From: Ptiloglossa arizonensis
Lineage: Eukaryota > Arthropoda > Insecta > Hymenoptera > Colletidae
Reading direction: 5' to 3'
DNA length: 64,000 nt
Assembly: GCF_051014685.1 (NCBI RefSeq)
Contig: NC_135056.1
Coordinates: forward strand, 4,030,001-4,094,000
How positions within the stretch are numbered: the stretch's first letter is position 1; each line of letters opens with the position of its first letter. The notes under the pieces were generated by a model, which was not told the origin of the DNA, made no database searches, and was given only the letters and a program-made list of their open reading frames with translations. Of the stretch, positions 1 through 12,921 are shown piece by piece. The translations under genes were made by a program, and so were the position numbers.

Positions 1-2930
1 TACAATTATTGGATTGAGACAAAATTACTCGTCGATCAATCAACGCAGACTTTTATAAAATCTCTGTAAAGGTTAGCAGTATTTATGAGACAGAATGTAA
101 AAATACAGTTAAAATTCTGAAATAAAGTGCAGTATTTGATTCAAATCGTATGTCGATATATAACTTTATTGTTCTGTTATATTTAATGTAGTAATATAAA
201 TATTTCAATTACGATATACTCAGCATAGTATAAGATTCTAAAATATTTTTAAACATTGTCTTTTCTATTTATACCTTTTAATCTCTTAGGATATACAGGG
301 TCTCCTAAACAACTCTTACTTCGATTTTTCAATTACTTCCGATGATCTGACAAAAAAGTATTTTATACAATATTTGGTCAGTTTTGAATTGGCTATAAAT
401 TATATTGTTAAAAATTTCCAAACAATTTTGTTTACGATAAAAACTCAAGGTTATCTTGATTTTCTTAAACGACATTATGTATTTTTGACCCTATAGTATT
501 GTAGTTGATCTCAAGATATGTTTAACAACCCGAGCTCATATACTATGAGCTTGAAATGAGCTTGAATTCAGAAATGTGGAATCAATGAACGAAAACGTTT
601 TTATGGTAAATTATTTTAATTGTATTAAATTTTTCGTAGGCATATCCTCTATTAAAAACAAATTTTTACTTTCTCGCAAACGTAAATTTTTGTATTCTAA
701 AATGGAACAAAAAACTATAACGAATTTAGTGACCCTAAATAATATAAAATTATATTACAAAAGAAGCAAAAAGTATAAAAATTGAAATAACTTGTTTAAG
801 TTATAAAAAATTTTCGAATTGTAATTATTTTCTTGTAAATATAATTCTGTTCTACGAAATAAATTTAAAAATATCAATTTGTAATAATTAGTTTTTGTCG
901 GCTACAATGCTACGACAGTTGTGTTTACTTTTAGTTTATCATCAAATTTAGTTTATCATAATAAATTGTAATTCAATCTTAGTTTGTCGAAAATATATTC
1001 CTGTAATAAAAAGATTAAAAGATTATGCTGTTAATATTTGTATTGAATGTTATGAATATAATATGAATGCACACGAATCTCGAATGCTACAAGATACCGC
1101 AAAGTGAATTCATTACATAGAGTGTAAGCGTAAGAGTTACGTAGGATACTGTATATTTTAGATTTCAATGCCTAGTATATGATTCAGAAAACTTCTTTTC
1201 GATAATTAGCAACCAGGAGTCGTCATTACACAGTCGAAAAACCGCGTAAATTAATAAATGATATAATTTGATATTCACGTTGACAAAATTCTAGCAGAGA
1301 AAAATTGATAATATTAAAACTGGAAATGAGGAGGTCTTAAAACATCTGTAAAGGTTAACAGATCATTTCAAGCCAAGACCTTTTGAGTGATATGCAACTC
1401 TAGAGCATGTGCTCATAACAATATATTGTAACTGTCATAAAATTTTCCTTATTCTCTTAAGTATATATATTAACAGAATTAAATTTGTATAATTACCAGT
1501 GATTAATCAATTTGATCCATATATTATTAATATTGTCAGTAAAATGGTTTACACATGAATTTTTCACACGTAAGTCACAAGTATTTTTGTATAGTTACTG
1601 TAAAATAACTTTCGGATCAAGTATCGTTTACTTAATTGCAGATAGATGGTACACATGCATTACCATTGTATAGTATAATTGAATCATCTATAATTGATAT
1701 TCACGAGTTTTTTTTTCTATAATTTCGTTTCATCAATTTGAATATGTATGTTATCTTAATTCAGTGGAAAAGCAAGAATATATAATACTAAATAGTGTAG
1801 AATCGAAACGATAGCGCTTTCTTCGTACTTAAATTTTCCCATATACTTTCTCCAACATTTTTATAATTCATTTGCTGTATACTACTTTTTCCAATGTATT
1901 TTTTGGAGGAAATTTTTCAATCAACATTCGATTACTCGTCTGTGTCTTTCTTTTCAATTGACTTCAAAATTTCGTTGAGAATGATACAGAAATATAATAG
2001 TAATGCTTTTTTGAAATTTTAATTTCAGTTTCGTCGTATTATTGCAACAAATCGTTACATGTACACTAGCTTGAAAAAAAATTTCTCCTTACTACCGCAA
2101 ATATGCAAATGTGCTTCCAATTCCGACAGGTAAAATGCGGTTGGATGTTAGATGATTGGCGATGCTCCAGGACATTTGCATAGCATGAACAAGTTTTTTT
2201 TAAGCCAGTTTACGTAAAGTAATTTCTTTATAGATTATTATATAAAATGCTGTGTATAGACGACAGTATGAAAACATAAAATATGAATTTAAAAAATGAT
2301 GCAAAAAATTAATTATTTTTTGTATATAATCGTCACATAATATGTTTGAATGTTCTTTACGTATATTTTTATCGCAGTTTTAATAAACTCGAAGAGTTCG
2401 TTTTAATTTTGACACAAAAGTGACAACGCAATCGTTTGACTTTTTCTTTCTTTGGTTCTTAGATTTCTTAAACAGAAAGGAAATTTCGATACTTTATCCG
2501 ATCCAAGTGTATATCTAATTAAATATGGTTTTATTAAGTGAATATTATTTGTTCTTTTAGTAGAGCACTTTCGAATCATTTGATCCGTCGAATCTGCATC
2601 ATCTTCGATTGAACCGTAGAATTAACAATTTTAGACTTGTTTTCAGAATTTGGAAAAATATCGAATAACAAAGTATTACTTTTGGTTTTCCCGATGTAAA
2701 TGAAACTGTGATTTTCACAAAAGTTAGAACACAGCTAAATCGTGTCACATAGTTTCAGTTCAAGGCTCGAAGGTCAACTGTCATTGTTCTACTCTTTAGA
2801 GTTTAGTTCACGTTACTTCAGTTTAGACACGAATCTTTTTATATACTTTATAGTATAAACATATCGTGTCAGTAAAAGTGATACCGTAAAAGAAGCATCT
2901 GTGGTGTAAGTTAAAAATTCAACTGAATTA
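1..2930. other. A+T-rich intergenic sequence, no supported gene
   Basis: I see no exon with recognisable protein similarity here. Open frames are short and lack splice context. At about 288-300 there is a motif of the kind ACAGGGTCTCC, resembling the terminus of the CAGGGTGTCC-type repeat found complete at 41.7-42.6 kb. Near 2812-2906 an insect-type initiator (TCAGTT) is followed by a GTGTAAGT donor-like site, so a non-coding first exon is possible but unproven. Confidence 0.5.
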
Positions 2931-3180
2931 TTCCGCGTAATGTTGAATCACACCGAATTGATTCGAACGAAACAATTCTACGTTGTAACTTCGGAAACTT
3001 GTCCAGATAACAGTCCGTGTAAAGCTTTAAAAAATCACATCAACATATATTTACCAATTATTAGCGCAAAGCTGCGTGTGACCGCAGCGAGTTCGATAAT
3101 CCGATTAAGATTGAAACAACAAGTACCAATAGCGTGCGATTACCCGTTAATTTATCATTAATGTTCACATATATTTAACG

Positions 3181-4190
3181 AGCGTTTCCTCTCGGTACGA
3201 AAAAAGTGATGTTTTCAAGAGAAGAGGAATTACCTGATTTACCGAACCACGACCGCAGACAGAGCACTGGAGGGATCCGAACGAGTCGACGAAGCGTGGA
3301 CCGCGGTTTGAAAATTTGAAAAATCGTATATCGGTGGGACGCACGTGGCGTAACCGAAATTTAAACGGAGCTCTGTTTCGTCCTTCGAACAGATATTCTC
3401 AATTGCATATCACACTCTCGTAACAGTCGCAAGGCCGGGGCCGACGCTCGCGGTTGAACACATTGGATGCTTGATCCTTTGTAAACACGGTTACAGAATA
3501 ATCATGGAGAATGAGAAATAATTCCGCGGCGGTACACGGCACTGAATAGAGGAACGGTTTGTTTCACCTGCGAGAGTAACCCGAGGTGCGTGATACTGTG
3601 AGAACTTACAAAGAGAAGCGCGAAGTGTGCCGCGCGCTCACTACCACCACCTCCACCACTACTAATGAAAGCCACTTCCTTCGTCACTAGCATCTGACGT
3701 CTAGAACGACTACCACCACACCTTCATCGTTTAGTAAATACGCAGTTAACACCATTGCGCCCTACTACTACACTTTCAGCAAAACAATGAGTAACACACG
3801 AACCGTGTCATTCTGGCCCCTTCTCTTCTTTTCTCTTCTCTCCTCGCCTCTCCTCACCTCCCTCTACCTCATCAACTCCTCTTCTTCTCTTCCCGCTCCA
3901 ACCTTCTCTCGCGGTCGCCAAAAATTACAGGTAGACGGTCCTTGGATATTTCCAAAGTTTTCCCATTTTTTTCCAGGGTGGGGAGGGGGGTGGGGGCCTC
4001 TCGCGTTGTGTTCTACCGCGTGCGAAAACATTCGATGAAAACACGACCGGTTTCCACTCGGGAAGATCCGTTCTCGGACGCTTCGGATTACCTACATTTC
4101 CAAAAACGTACCTCGCGCGCTTGCTTCCACTTCCTGCGCCACGTTACCGTATACACTCACGCATTCGCTTCGAATAATAATATTATTATC
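3181..4190. other. GC-elevated block, possible promoter or first-exon region
   Basis: This kilobase is visibly richer in G+C and CpG than its surroundings and contains pyrimidine-rich and G-rich runs. In A+T-rich insect genomes such blocks often mark promoters or 5' untranslated exons. I find no protein-coding exon in it: the open frames are low in complexity (Leu/Ser/Pro-rich). A minus-strand donor-like site (GAG then GTACGT) lies near 4110. Which gene it would serve, and on which strand, cannot be told from the window. Confidence 0.3.
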
Positions 4191-4237
4191 GTTGGACCCC
4201 TTTATTACGCATGTGTGAAAGTTCAGATATATGCATC

Positions 4238-4342
4238 TGTGTGCGTATTATTATTACCGTTGTTATTATTACTACTACTACTACCGCTACTACTACTATT
4301 ATTATTATTATTATTGTGGTTGTTGTTGTTGTTATTATTAAC
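4238..4342. repeat. Trinucleotide microsatellite, mixed ATT/ACT/TTG runs
   Basis: Consecutive runs of ATT, ACT and TTG triplets with small interruptions. Open frames across it on both strands encode homopolymer-like Leu or Asn/Ser tracts, which are by-products of the repeat and not genes. Confidence 0.9.
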
Positions 4343-5023
4343 CGTTCTTATTACGCACGTGTGCAGGTAGATTAATGAAAATAAAAATAAAAGAAAATTA
4401 CCCAAGTTTGTAAAAGGACGAGACGCAGCTGAAAATGTATATTGTTAAAATCTAACTTAACACAATGATGTTGATCGCTGTCAAGGATACGAGTTACAAA
4501 TGGATTTTATCCAATTTATTTACTTAATCTAATGGATTAATAAAGTTTGTTTCTCTGAAAAAAGTGCAAGTAGATTAGTCTGTTCCTGTTTCCTTTTCTG
4601 TTTATTTAATTCTTGGTGACCGAAAAGGAAATTTCCGGTTCTTTTCTTGTTGTTTCGTATACATGTACAGTTTTTAAAAGATTAGCATTTCATTTTTCCA
4701 GTTGCGAGGCACTTCTTTCGTCGAAATCCAGTTTCGCATCTAAAATCTTGGATTCCAAATTTTTTGCGTGCACGTGACCGCACATTCGAGGGGAACTCTA
4801 GCATAAAATGAGAACCCCACTTTACAAAATACGAAAAAAAAGTGCACGGCATACGAGAAATGCTTATATAAGTTTGCCTTAAATAATGGTGCCGGTATGA
4901 ATACGACAGAGAAAGTAAGTAGAACAAAGTAATCGATATATCGTTCGAAATTTTCGATTCGGTGAAAGCTCATTGAACGAATTTTTCATATTTATCGAAT
5001 GTTTGCGTTCGATTCGAATACCA

Positions 5024-5098
5024 ATGAATGTTATTAAACACGAAAGCTATCAGCACTTGCTGTGCTGTTTAATTTTTTTCATTGTAATTCCATTAACG
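5024..5098 (+). CDS. Weak candidate first coding exon with signal-peptide-like sequence
   Basis: An ATG at 5024 opens 25 codons starting MNVIKHESYQ and then a hydrophobic stretch (LLCCLIFFIVIPLT), ending exactly at a GTAAGA donor. This is the shape of a first exon that encodes a secretion signal. No convincing second exon was found: the open frame at 5943-6185 also begins with a hydrophobic stretch, but the two cannot be joined with confidence. No family is recognised. It may be a chance structure. Confidence 0.18.
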
Positions 5099-5319
5099 GT
5101 AAGAAGTGGCTGTGGTGTATGCACCAAGCATTGTACTTTAAAAATATATTATTTTTACAGTACATTTTACTATTAATATCTAATAAACTTAATGGAACGA
5201 AATATTTGTGAGGAAGAATAAAAATATCTACAGTATTTAAAAATATTTTAAAGTATAATTGTTTGGTGATTAATACGTCCGACCTTCTCTATCTTCTTGA
5301 ATTATGAAAATAGTGGAAA

Positions 5320-5435
5320 ATTCTAAACAAAAGTTTTCTGTCAATATTTTTTCTTCTGTTTCAGTTGTTCAAAGTTGAAGTGTCATAGTATCTTTTTACA
5401 ATGGAAAAAACGACGAATCTTATTGAACAACCTAG
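5320..5435. mobile_element. Terminus of a mariner-like element
   Basis: The sequence ends with TTATTGAACAACCTAG followed by TA. Read on the other strand this is CTAGGTTGTTCAATAAG, the same terminus as in the two short palindromic elements at 46.85 and 57.16 kb. The TA fits Tc1/mariner target-site duplication. Only one end is recognised, and the inner boundary given here is a guess. Confidence 0.45.
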
Positions 5436-5942
5436 TATAAGTCGGTCTCGTTTGTATGCAAACATACAAATTTTTAGGAATCATCTACTACTTCGTATAG
5501 TGATATGTTATGTGTGCGAATCGTAAAAAAATTAATATTCGAATCATTCGTTTCATACCGACATAATTTATTTCATCAAATATTAGAGCAGTTTGGTAAC
5601 GTTTATTTAATTTGAATGTTTCAAGTTTTCGCAATTATTGTGCCTTTAACAAAAATGAATTGTCGAGTTTTGTAAAATGAAGAAAAAATACTATTCTTGG
5701 CTTTTGTTTCGTTTCAAGTGTCTTTTAGTAAATGTATCTTCTCGATCAGTTGTGCTATCGACAGATTTATAAATTACCGAAGTTAAGAAATTAGTTTAAC
5801 TTTTCATATATATTCAAATTTATTAAAGGATTCCAAATTGCTCTTGCACTTCGTCTCTTGCACTATACGTTTACTATTTAAATACAGTAATTAATGTTTA
5901 CGCTTAACAAGTTAGAGTGCAATTTGAACAAGTGCATCTTAA

Positions 5943-6360
5943 ATGTTAATATTACGATTACTGTTAATTGCGTGTATGCTCGTAATAAGATCATCGTGTC
6001 GTCTTAATGTGCGCCCAAGTCGGAGATCGTACAATTGGTGGGCCAGGAGCGGCTATTACTTCCGAAGCAGCCCTTGCACACGTTCCAAGAGCTATCGAGA
6101 CCAGTGTCCTACTAGCAGTACTTACCGAGTAACAGATCATACTCTCGGATGGATCGTTGAACCCTGTAGTATGGAACGCGTTTGAAAAAAATTCCAGTCA
6201 GAAGTATGTCACAGCGGTGTATGACTAGCTGTAGAGAGTGGAACTGGGGAAAAATGGGGGTGATGGTAAGAGGGAGAGAGTGGGGAGATTGGAGAAGAGA
6301 ACTTCTCACGGTCGATGATCTACCTTGAGATGACCACGGGACCTCATTCTTAAAGGTCAC
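5943..6360. other. GC-elevated ambiguous segment with coding-like frames
   Basis: On the + strand an ATG at 5943 opens 80 codons with a signal-peptide-like start (MLILRLLLIACMLVI) and a basic, Tyr/Cys-containing tail. On the - strand a short segment (about 6127-6170) sits between a CTACAG acceptor-like site and a strong GTAAGT donor. Neither reading matches a family I know, and both cannot be real. I list the segment as a candidate for small peptide or exon evidence and do not call a gene. Confidence 0.15.
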
Positions 6361-8885
6361 TGGATATTTTCAGCTTCTAATTTTAACATACTTAGTATTG
6401 TGCATATTTTACTCACTCAACGGTAATATCAGATTATTACCGAAGATCAAAGCCAAACATTACATTTCTTATGAAACTCGCTGCAATCGATTAAACGTGT
6501 ACCGTATAAGAGAAACTTGAATCGAAAGCATCAGTTTCCTGGTGAACTGTACATTAATTCTATGGAGTCGCTTAGGAACATTTTTATTTTTTAAATACAC
6601 ACAGGGAAACACTCGCAATAATCGAACAAAGAATATTATTTTTTAAATTGTTTAGAATTTTCTTAGAAAGAATTATGTTGGGAAGATAAAATATAACAAA
6701 CTTTTTTTTATCTTTGCTATTAATTCCTCTACATTCTTCTTTTATGTTATGTTCTTCTTTAAATTGCTCCTTCGAGCAATATATTGATTAAAATCTGTAC
6801 GGTTCGAAATAAATTTATTACTTTTATCCTTTTATTTTGAAATTCAATCATTACTTTCACTTTGTCCATTTCATATGCACTTACATATTATTCGATCGTA
6901 TGAAGTATCTGTATTGTCAAGTGCACTAAGAATAATTTAGTATTATGTATAACTAGATATTAAGATGATTACTTTGGCCGGTATATCAACGAATTGGAAT
7001 GTTTACACGTTATATGTAGGGTATAAGTAAACTACATTTGGGCCAAAGAAAGAATTGACTTGATAAGTGGGGAAAGTTCCATAAACGGGAGACTACTTTC
7101 TACCATACTCCTACTGTTCTGGCTGCGTCGAGTGTACAGTTAGATCAAAACCAACTGTCCACTCAAGGTTACAAAAGATTAGCCCCACCACAAAGTTTCC
7201 CTTTCGGCCATTTTATAATTATGCATTTGAAACACTAGTTGTCGCGTATTACTGCATTCTGAGAATCTATCTACATGAATCTAGATTCATGTTTTCTAAA
7301 AATAAGTACCTATCACGTACTAAATACGTATCATTGTTTTCGAAAATAAATTCTGATACATCTAACTACATATTACAAGTCGTATACATCGTTGTAAGAA
7401 GATAATACTTTGATTATTACAAGAAAGCAGATGTGAAAATTCCCGAATTGATATCACTGTATACTAAAGAAGTTTACTGTGAGTGTCGAAAATATTGCAA
7501 TATCGCATCGATAATATTGAAAACATATAATACAATTACTATATAACACTTACGTAAACATTAAGTAGTATCAATACCGAGTTGACACCTACACGATATT
7601 AATTTGCATTAATCACAGAAAAAACAAAAAAAAACGAGTACAGTACTAATAGTACATAATACTTACTCATTAAGAATTTGTATAGCTATTAAGTACGCTA
7701 ATACTATTTATTATAAGTATTGGTGAAAATGGTCAGATAACACATATGTTAGAAAATATTTTATAGATATCAAAGTCAAAATATACATATTATTTTTCGC
7801 TCACATGACAATATCGAAACCATTGTCAGTTTATTCGAGAGCAGAATAGTTAGCAATGTTCATCGCGAGCCGAAGCGTTTTACCTGTAACATTTGATAAA
7901 GAAAGTGAATGAAATACATCGAGAGTAAGCCAGACAAAATAACAGCGAGCGAGTCACTCGTTACATGTATCCACTTGGTGATCTAATTTCAATGTGGTTT
8001 CAGATAAATACCGCTAGATCAACCATTAATACGAAATCAAAATTTGTATATTTCTTACTATATCATTATAAGGGTACTATCAATGGATTGGTAAAGTTTT
8101 CTCGATAAAGATCCAAAATTAGTCCAAACGTGACTTTATTCGAACTACTTTTAATTATACGTAATCAGAAACTTTTCGAAAGTGATTCATATAATGTATA
8201 ATTACAAATAACTTAAATAAGGCTGTGTTTGGATTAATTTTTATCGGAAGAGACTCACCTATAATATTATCATGAGATGTAACATAAAAAACAAATTTAC
8301 CCGCTGGCTACGTGAGTTAATGGTCGTACACATAATATAAACATATAAATTGTCATTTGAAAGCGAGAGTTACCGTAGTAAGATAATAAATTATTTATTC
8401 ATGGCGTATAATGAGACTGCAAAGTGATAAATTATTTGTATTATCACAACGAAAAATCGGATTTTGTTTAGTTTTTGATGTACGGTGACTCAGCATTGTT
8501 TATTTGTTTCAAATAACGAATAAAGGATGTACAAGATTTTATAGATTATTCGTTGAATAAAAATTAGAATTTTAATAACAGGATTAAATATTTCACAATA
8601 AAGAAAAGAAATATAATTGTTCGACCGAATAGATGTAAATAAATCGCTATAAATTGGATTTATTCAAATAAAAATCTACCCATTTTTTACTCTTATCCCT
8701 ACTTTAAAATTGTGAAAACCTAAATAATCGATATTCAATTTATCTCATAAGAGGACCATCGCAGGTGTCCCCTTAATTTTGCGATAATTTAATTTATTAA
8801 TCTTCAAGGGAGAAAGTCATTCCAAAATATTGAAAACATCAATTGTCTTACTTTAACATGTTTTAAGAGACATGTTTCAAGAATG
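6361..8885. other. A+T-rich intergenic sequence, nothing recognised
   Basis: No exon, RNA gene or clear repeat boundary was recognised. A small perfect palindrome (CATGAATCTAGATTCATG) lies near 7274. Confidence 0.5.
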
Positions 8886-8893
8886 CTCTGTAG

Positions 8894-10168
8894 TAGTGAT
8901 GAGCAATCTGCGACCCGCGGGTGTATATGTTCTTTCAACTACCATTCGTTCGTGAGAAGAAGGCAGACAAGTGTTTACACCCCCACTCCAGGAGAGTTAG
9001 TGTAACTGAAGTGGGGATGTAAACACTCGTTTGTCTTCTTTCTGCGGACCGACGATATTTACTTACGGTCCACCTAAATGTTACACTTTATTTAACTGAA
9101 GTGACATAATTTATTGTCAATATGAAGCACGCAATAAGTAGTTACTTGAAAAATACTTGTTCGTGGCTGACGAAAGTGTTCGCATGCTATATTGTAAGAA
9201 AATTCGACTAACCTGTAAATCTGATTTTAATAAAAGCTTGTGTGTATGTAAAGTATACTGAGTTTCATGTGACAATTTTTTTTCTCTATAAAAAATGTTC
9301 TCGAGGGGTAGAATTCAAGCCTCGAAAATTCAACATTTTTTTTATTTTTTTCATACAGTTTCTTCCAGGACTTTTTCTCAGTAGAGTGATAGAGTGCTAA
9401 AAACCGAACATTTTTTGCAAGAAAAGTTTTACTTCATCTTGCACAATTACGAAGTTGTAAAGAAAATGAAAGTCGTTGCAAGCACTCTAGTCGTATGAAA
9501 TCAGTCTTTATAGTGCCATATTCTCTTCAACTTTCCAAGTACAGTTTTGTAAAGGTGTGAAATAGAGTAAAACTTTTTATTCCAAAAATATTTAGCTCTT
9601 AGCGCTCCATCATTATGTTGCAAAAAGTTCCAAGAGAAATTACATTAAAAAAATATAAAACCGATAAAATTTTCGAGATTTGATTTCACCTTTTTAAAAG
9701 AATTTCCTGTGGACAAAAAAAATTGTTCCACATATGCACTATTATATTCTTCATGCACACAAACTTTCGTTAAAAACAGATTTATAGGTTAGGGAAATTT
9801 CCTTGTAATATAGCGTAAGGATAGTTTCGTGAGTCATTGTACTTAGTTGTTACGATTGTGTCAGTCCACTTTTCAATTTCATGCGAGCAATCGTATTTTA
9901 ACGATACATAAAAAAAAGTTGCATTATTCCCAAATACCTTGTTGGTGATAGTTTCTCTAACAAGCCTAAGAAAATTATTGTAGAAGCGTAACGTAAGTAT
10001 TTGTATATGTGTGTACGCGATAGGAAAGAAGAAAAGAAATTAAAAGAAAAAGTTTCATTATCGAAAAAAGCAAATTTCATTCCATAAATTAAATTTTGTT
10101 CATTAATATATTTAGGTATGTATATAAAATATTTTGGCTCACTGGAAAAGAAAGGTTGTTCATCACTG
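8894..10168. mobile_element. hAT-like non-autonomous element, about 1.27 kb
   Basis: The left end TAGTGATGAGCAA (8894-8906) and right end TTGTTCATCACTG (10156-10168) are inverted copies at 11 of 13 positions. They are flanked by 8-bp imperfect duplications, CTCTGTAG (8886-8893) and CTTTATAG (10169-10176), matching at 6 of 8. An 8-bp target duplication and a TIR of this kind are hAT hallmarks. No transposase frame remains inside, so it is a non-autonomous or decayed copy. It contains the subterminal hairpin at 8955-9043. Confidence 0.6.
8955..9043. repeat. Subterminal hairpin inside the hAT-like element
   Basis: Arms of about 33 bases (8955-8987 and 9010-9043) are inverted copies with few mismatches; both contain GTGTTTACA or its complement TGTAAACAC. 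The right arm and its TTTCTGCGGAC continuation resemble the arm ending near 33487 (TTTTTGCGGAC), so the two structures are probably related repeats. Confidence 0.7.
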
Positions 10169-10286
10169 CTTTATAGCATTTTTTGTGAAGCGATGTCAAG
10201 CGTGCAATCTCCCCAAATTGCAGGTATACGGTTTTATTGCAACCAATCTTTCTTTACTTTAAAGACCCTCATTTTGCCAATGTATT

Positions 10287-10362
10287 TCGCTTAAGGCGTA
10301 TGGATGTAATTTAACATTCATTCCGCGGAATGTTAAAACGTAAACATTCGCTTTAAGCAATG
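10287..10362. repeat. Small foldback centred on CCGCGG
   Basis: Imperfect palindrome: CGCTTAAGGCG on the left and CGCTTTAAGC on the right enclose ATTCCGCGGAAT, with TAACATT/AATGTTA flanks. It lies about 110 bp beyond the hAT-like element. Confidence 0.6.
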
Positions 10363-10369
10363 TTTAGAC

Positions 10370-12921
10370 GCATTAAATCAAAGTAATAACGAGAGTCTAA
10401 ATACCATTATTTGGAAATTTGCGTTAAAAACATTGTTTAGTGGTACTTACATTGCAAAAATTGTCACTAATATTGTTATGGAATACTCTATCAATATTTT
10501 CAAAAATCAATGGGAAACGTATGTACAATATATGCAAAGGCAAGTGCCGAATACAACAAAGCACGTATGAGTCTTGAGACATACTATATAGTAGCTACTA
10601 TATGATCCAGGAATAGCTGACTAATTTTAAGTTAACAAATTTTAGTTTTATTCGTAAATTATTTGTCACTAAAATTTTAAACGTGTTTTTCTCAAAACAA
10701 CATCCTTCAACTGCATTGGAAGTAAATAAAAAAAAAACTATATATTCGATTGACACGAGTAAGGTTATTTATCATACGCAAAACTAGTTTGTTTTACATT
10801 TTTTTTATCAAGAAACCAATTAAAACATGAAATTTAAGAATTTTTTTCAACATTCGTCATTCTGTTATCTTTGAGATATTAACTTTTTCTTAAGTGCTCT
10901 AATAGACGTAGGCTTTTAGTTTATAAATATTTTATTTGTTTATTTTACACATTAATCGTATGGTATAATCACTGTCAACGTCAGAAAAACGATTTCGCTG
11001 CAGCGCTTATTTTGACAAAGAATATACCAGAACTGGATTGATGAATTTGGCTGAAAATTTGTTGTTACTCTCGTAAATATATACATATTAATTATAAGCA
11101 ATAATTTGGTGTACTTGCATAGTTTGTTTAAAAGAAATTCTCGAAAATACTTTTAAGTATCAAGCTGCTACAGTGCTTTCTTATCTTAAAGTTAGAAAGT
11201 ACATAATAGATCGACACGACACCTCTCCTTTTTTAACTAAAAAGTTGTTACAATTTTATAGTAGTTAACGATGCAATAATTGTATACCATGAACGTTGAC
11301 TCATAAATACGGAAGCACTTTGGCGGAGAGTGTGAAGTGTTAAACTACAGAAATTCTCTTTTATTCGAACTCGGTCCGAGTTCCTCAAGTGAAAGTTCCC
11401 AAATTTTGCCTATTGAATTATTATTTACTTTTACTTAATTTACTTTTGCACGTGTTGTAAAAAGTCGACACCATTTCTGATGTTTAATAACTATTTGTCC
11501 ATTCTTTTGTAAGTATTCTTCGCCGATATATACCGTTTAATATTTTGTACTCATGACTGTTCCAATTTGTTTAACTTCTTATACATTCTTCGACATATTT
11601 TTGGTAATCTTACACTGGACTAACTCTTTGTTTCATTGCTAAAGATGACCAAAAAGTAAATTGGTTGAAACGTTCAATAATAAAGAACGAAATGCTAGGA
11701 TCGATATTTTTGTTAAATATTTATTTTACATTAAGCAAAAAATCAAATTATTATTTATAAGTGTTTATATCTCTATAAAGAATCCCGAGAATTCGAAATG
11801 GTGCTTTGCACAACGAATTTGCGTATTTCAACTAGTTCCATCTTCTTCAAACATGCTGTACAGACTTGTCGAACATGATGCAGTCAAAATAACACGACTG
11901 TCCCTACGTGAAACGCTTTCTTAATAAACGTCTGTCAAGTAAAAACAAGTTTCACATTACACGAACGCCTGCGAGATACTGGTTCTGTCCGATAACAAGT
12001 TTCCGACTCTGGGAAACCAGAGATAGGCCAATAGTAAGCCTGTTGCTTTAGAAGAGTGGATTGTTGACCATATGGAAGCGAATAATGGTGACAGTACTTG
12101 AGGGACAGTAACGGAGAACGTCTCACGTAAAACTGTAGAATTTTGTGAGAGCAATAACTGCATTCACACACTTACCGAATATATAGGTTACTAGAACGCT
12201 ACACACGCTGTAACTCGGGAACCAGGTCAGATAGGATATATGTTTATATGAATTTATTTTTTTCTTTTCAAGTGTTATACGTATCTGTGAAAGATGTTCC
12301 ACATATTACCGGGTACCTTGTATATATCCCCAATCCTCGTCACTGCTGACTACATTTCGTAATAACCGGTACAGCGCTTTCACAATTTCGGAACTACACA
12401 TCCGTACGAAATCACAACCACATGTATAAACATATGCGAAGTCTTGAGTTTTGGCAATCTTGGCCAATACCTCGGTGAAAGGGCTTTCCTACGTATATAT
12501 CTTTCAAGCCGATCATTTTAGTGTTACAGCTCGTTGGTTCCAAGTGGAAAGTAAATTTGTACACCTTTCTTTAGAAATTCTTTTTCTATTTCAGAGTAAT
12601 AAGAATTCATTTAAAACAAGTCGGATAAAACGTCTTTCAATGTTCTGTGAAGTAGTGAAGAATACACGTGCCGAAGAATTTTCTACATTTTAAATCAAAC
12701 AGTGCATGGATAAACATTTCTGTTAGTTTAATTGATAAAGAGTTTTCCATTCACAATAAAAGTGTACTTTTAGTTCAATGTTCTTGGAAGAAGCAATTAG
12801 ATATATATTGTTTCGAGCAATACAGTATTGGAAATGAACAGTTCAAAACGGTTTTGATCATTTCTGTCAAGTGTTTCTGCATTGTGACAAGTGGTTTTTT
12901 TAATTCCAGTCAAGATCGACA
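10370..12921. other. Intergenic sequence upstream of the P450 gene
   Basis: No family-level gene was recognised. A slightly GC-richer part (about 11880-12200) carries a minus-strand open frame of 68-78 codons without known similarity. Just upstream of the P450 start codon there is an acceptor-like tract ending TTCCAG at 12910, so a non-coding 5' exon may lie somewhere in this stretch. Confidence 0.4.

Noticed and set aside
3787..4405. Overlapping open frames rich in Leu, Ser or Asn
   Set aside because: They are produced by pyrimidine-rich and trinucleotide repeats on both strands.
11935..12171. Minus-strand frames of 68-78 codons
   Set aside because: Two overlapping frames compete, no family is recognised and no strong splice sites bound them.
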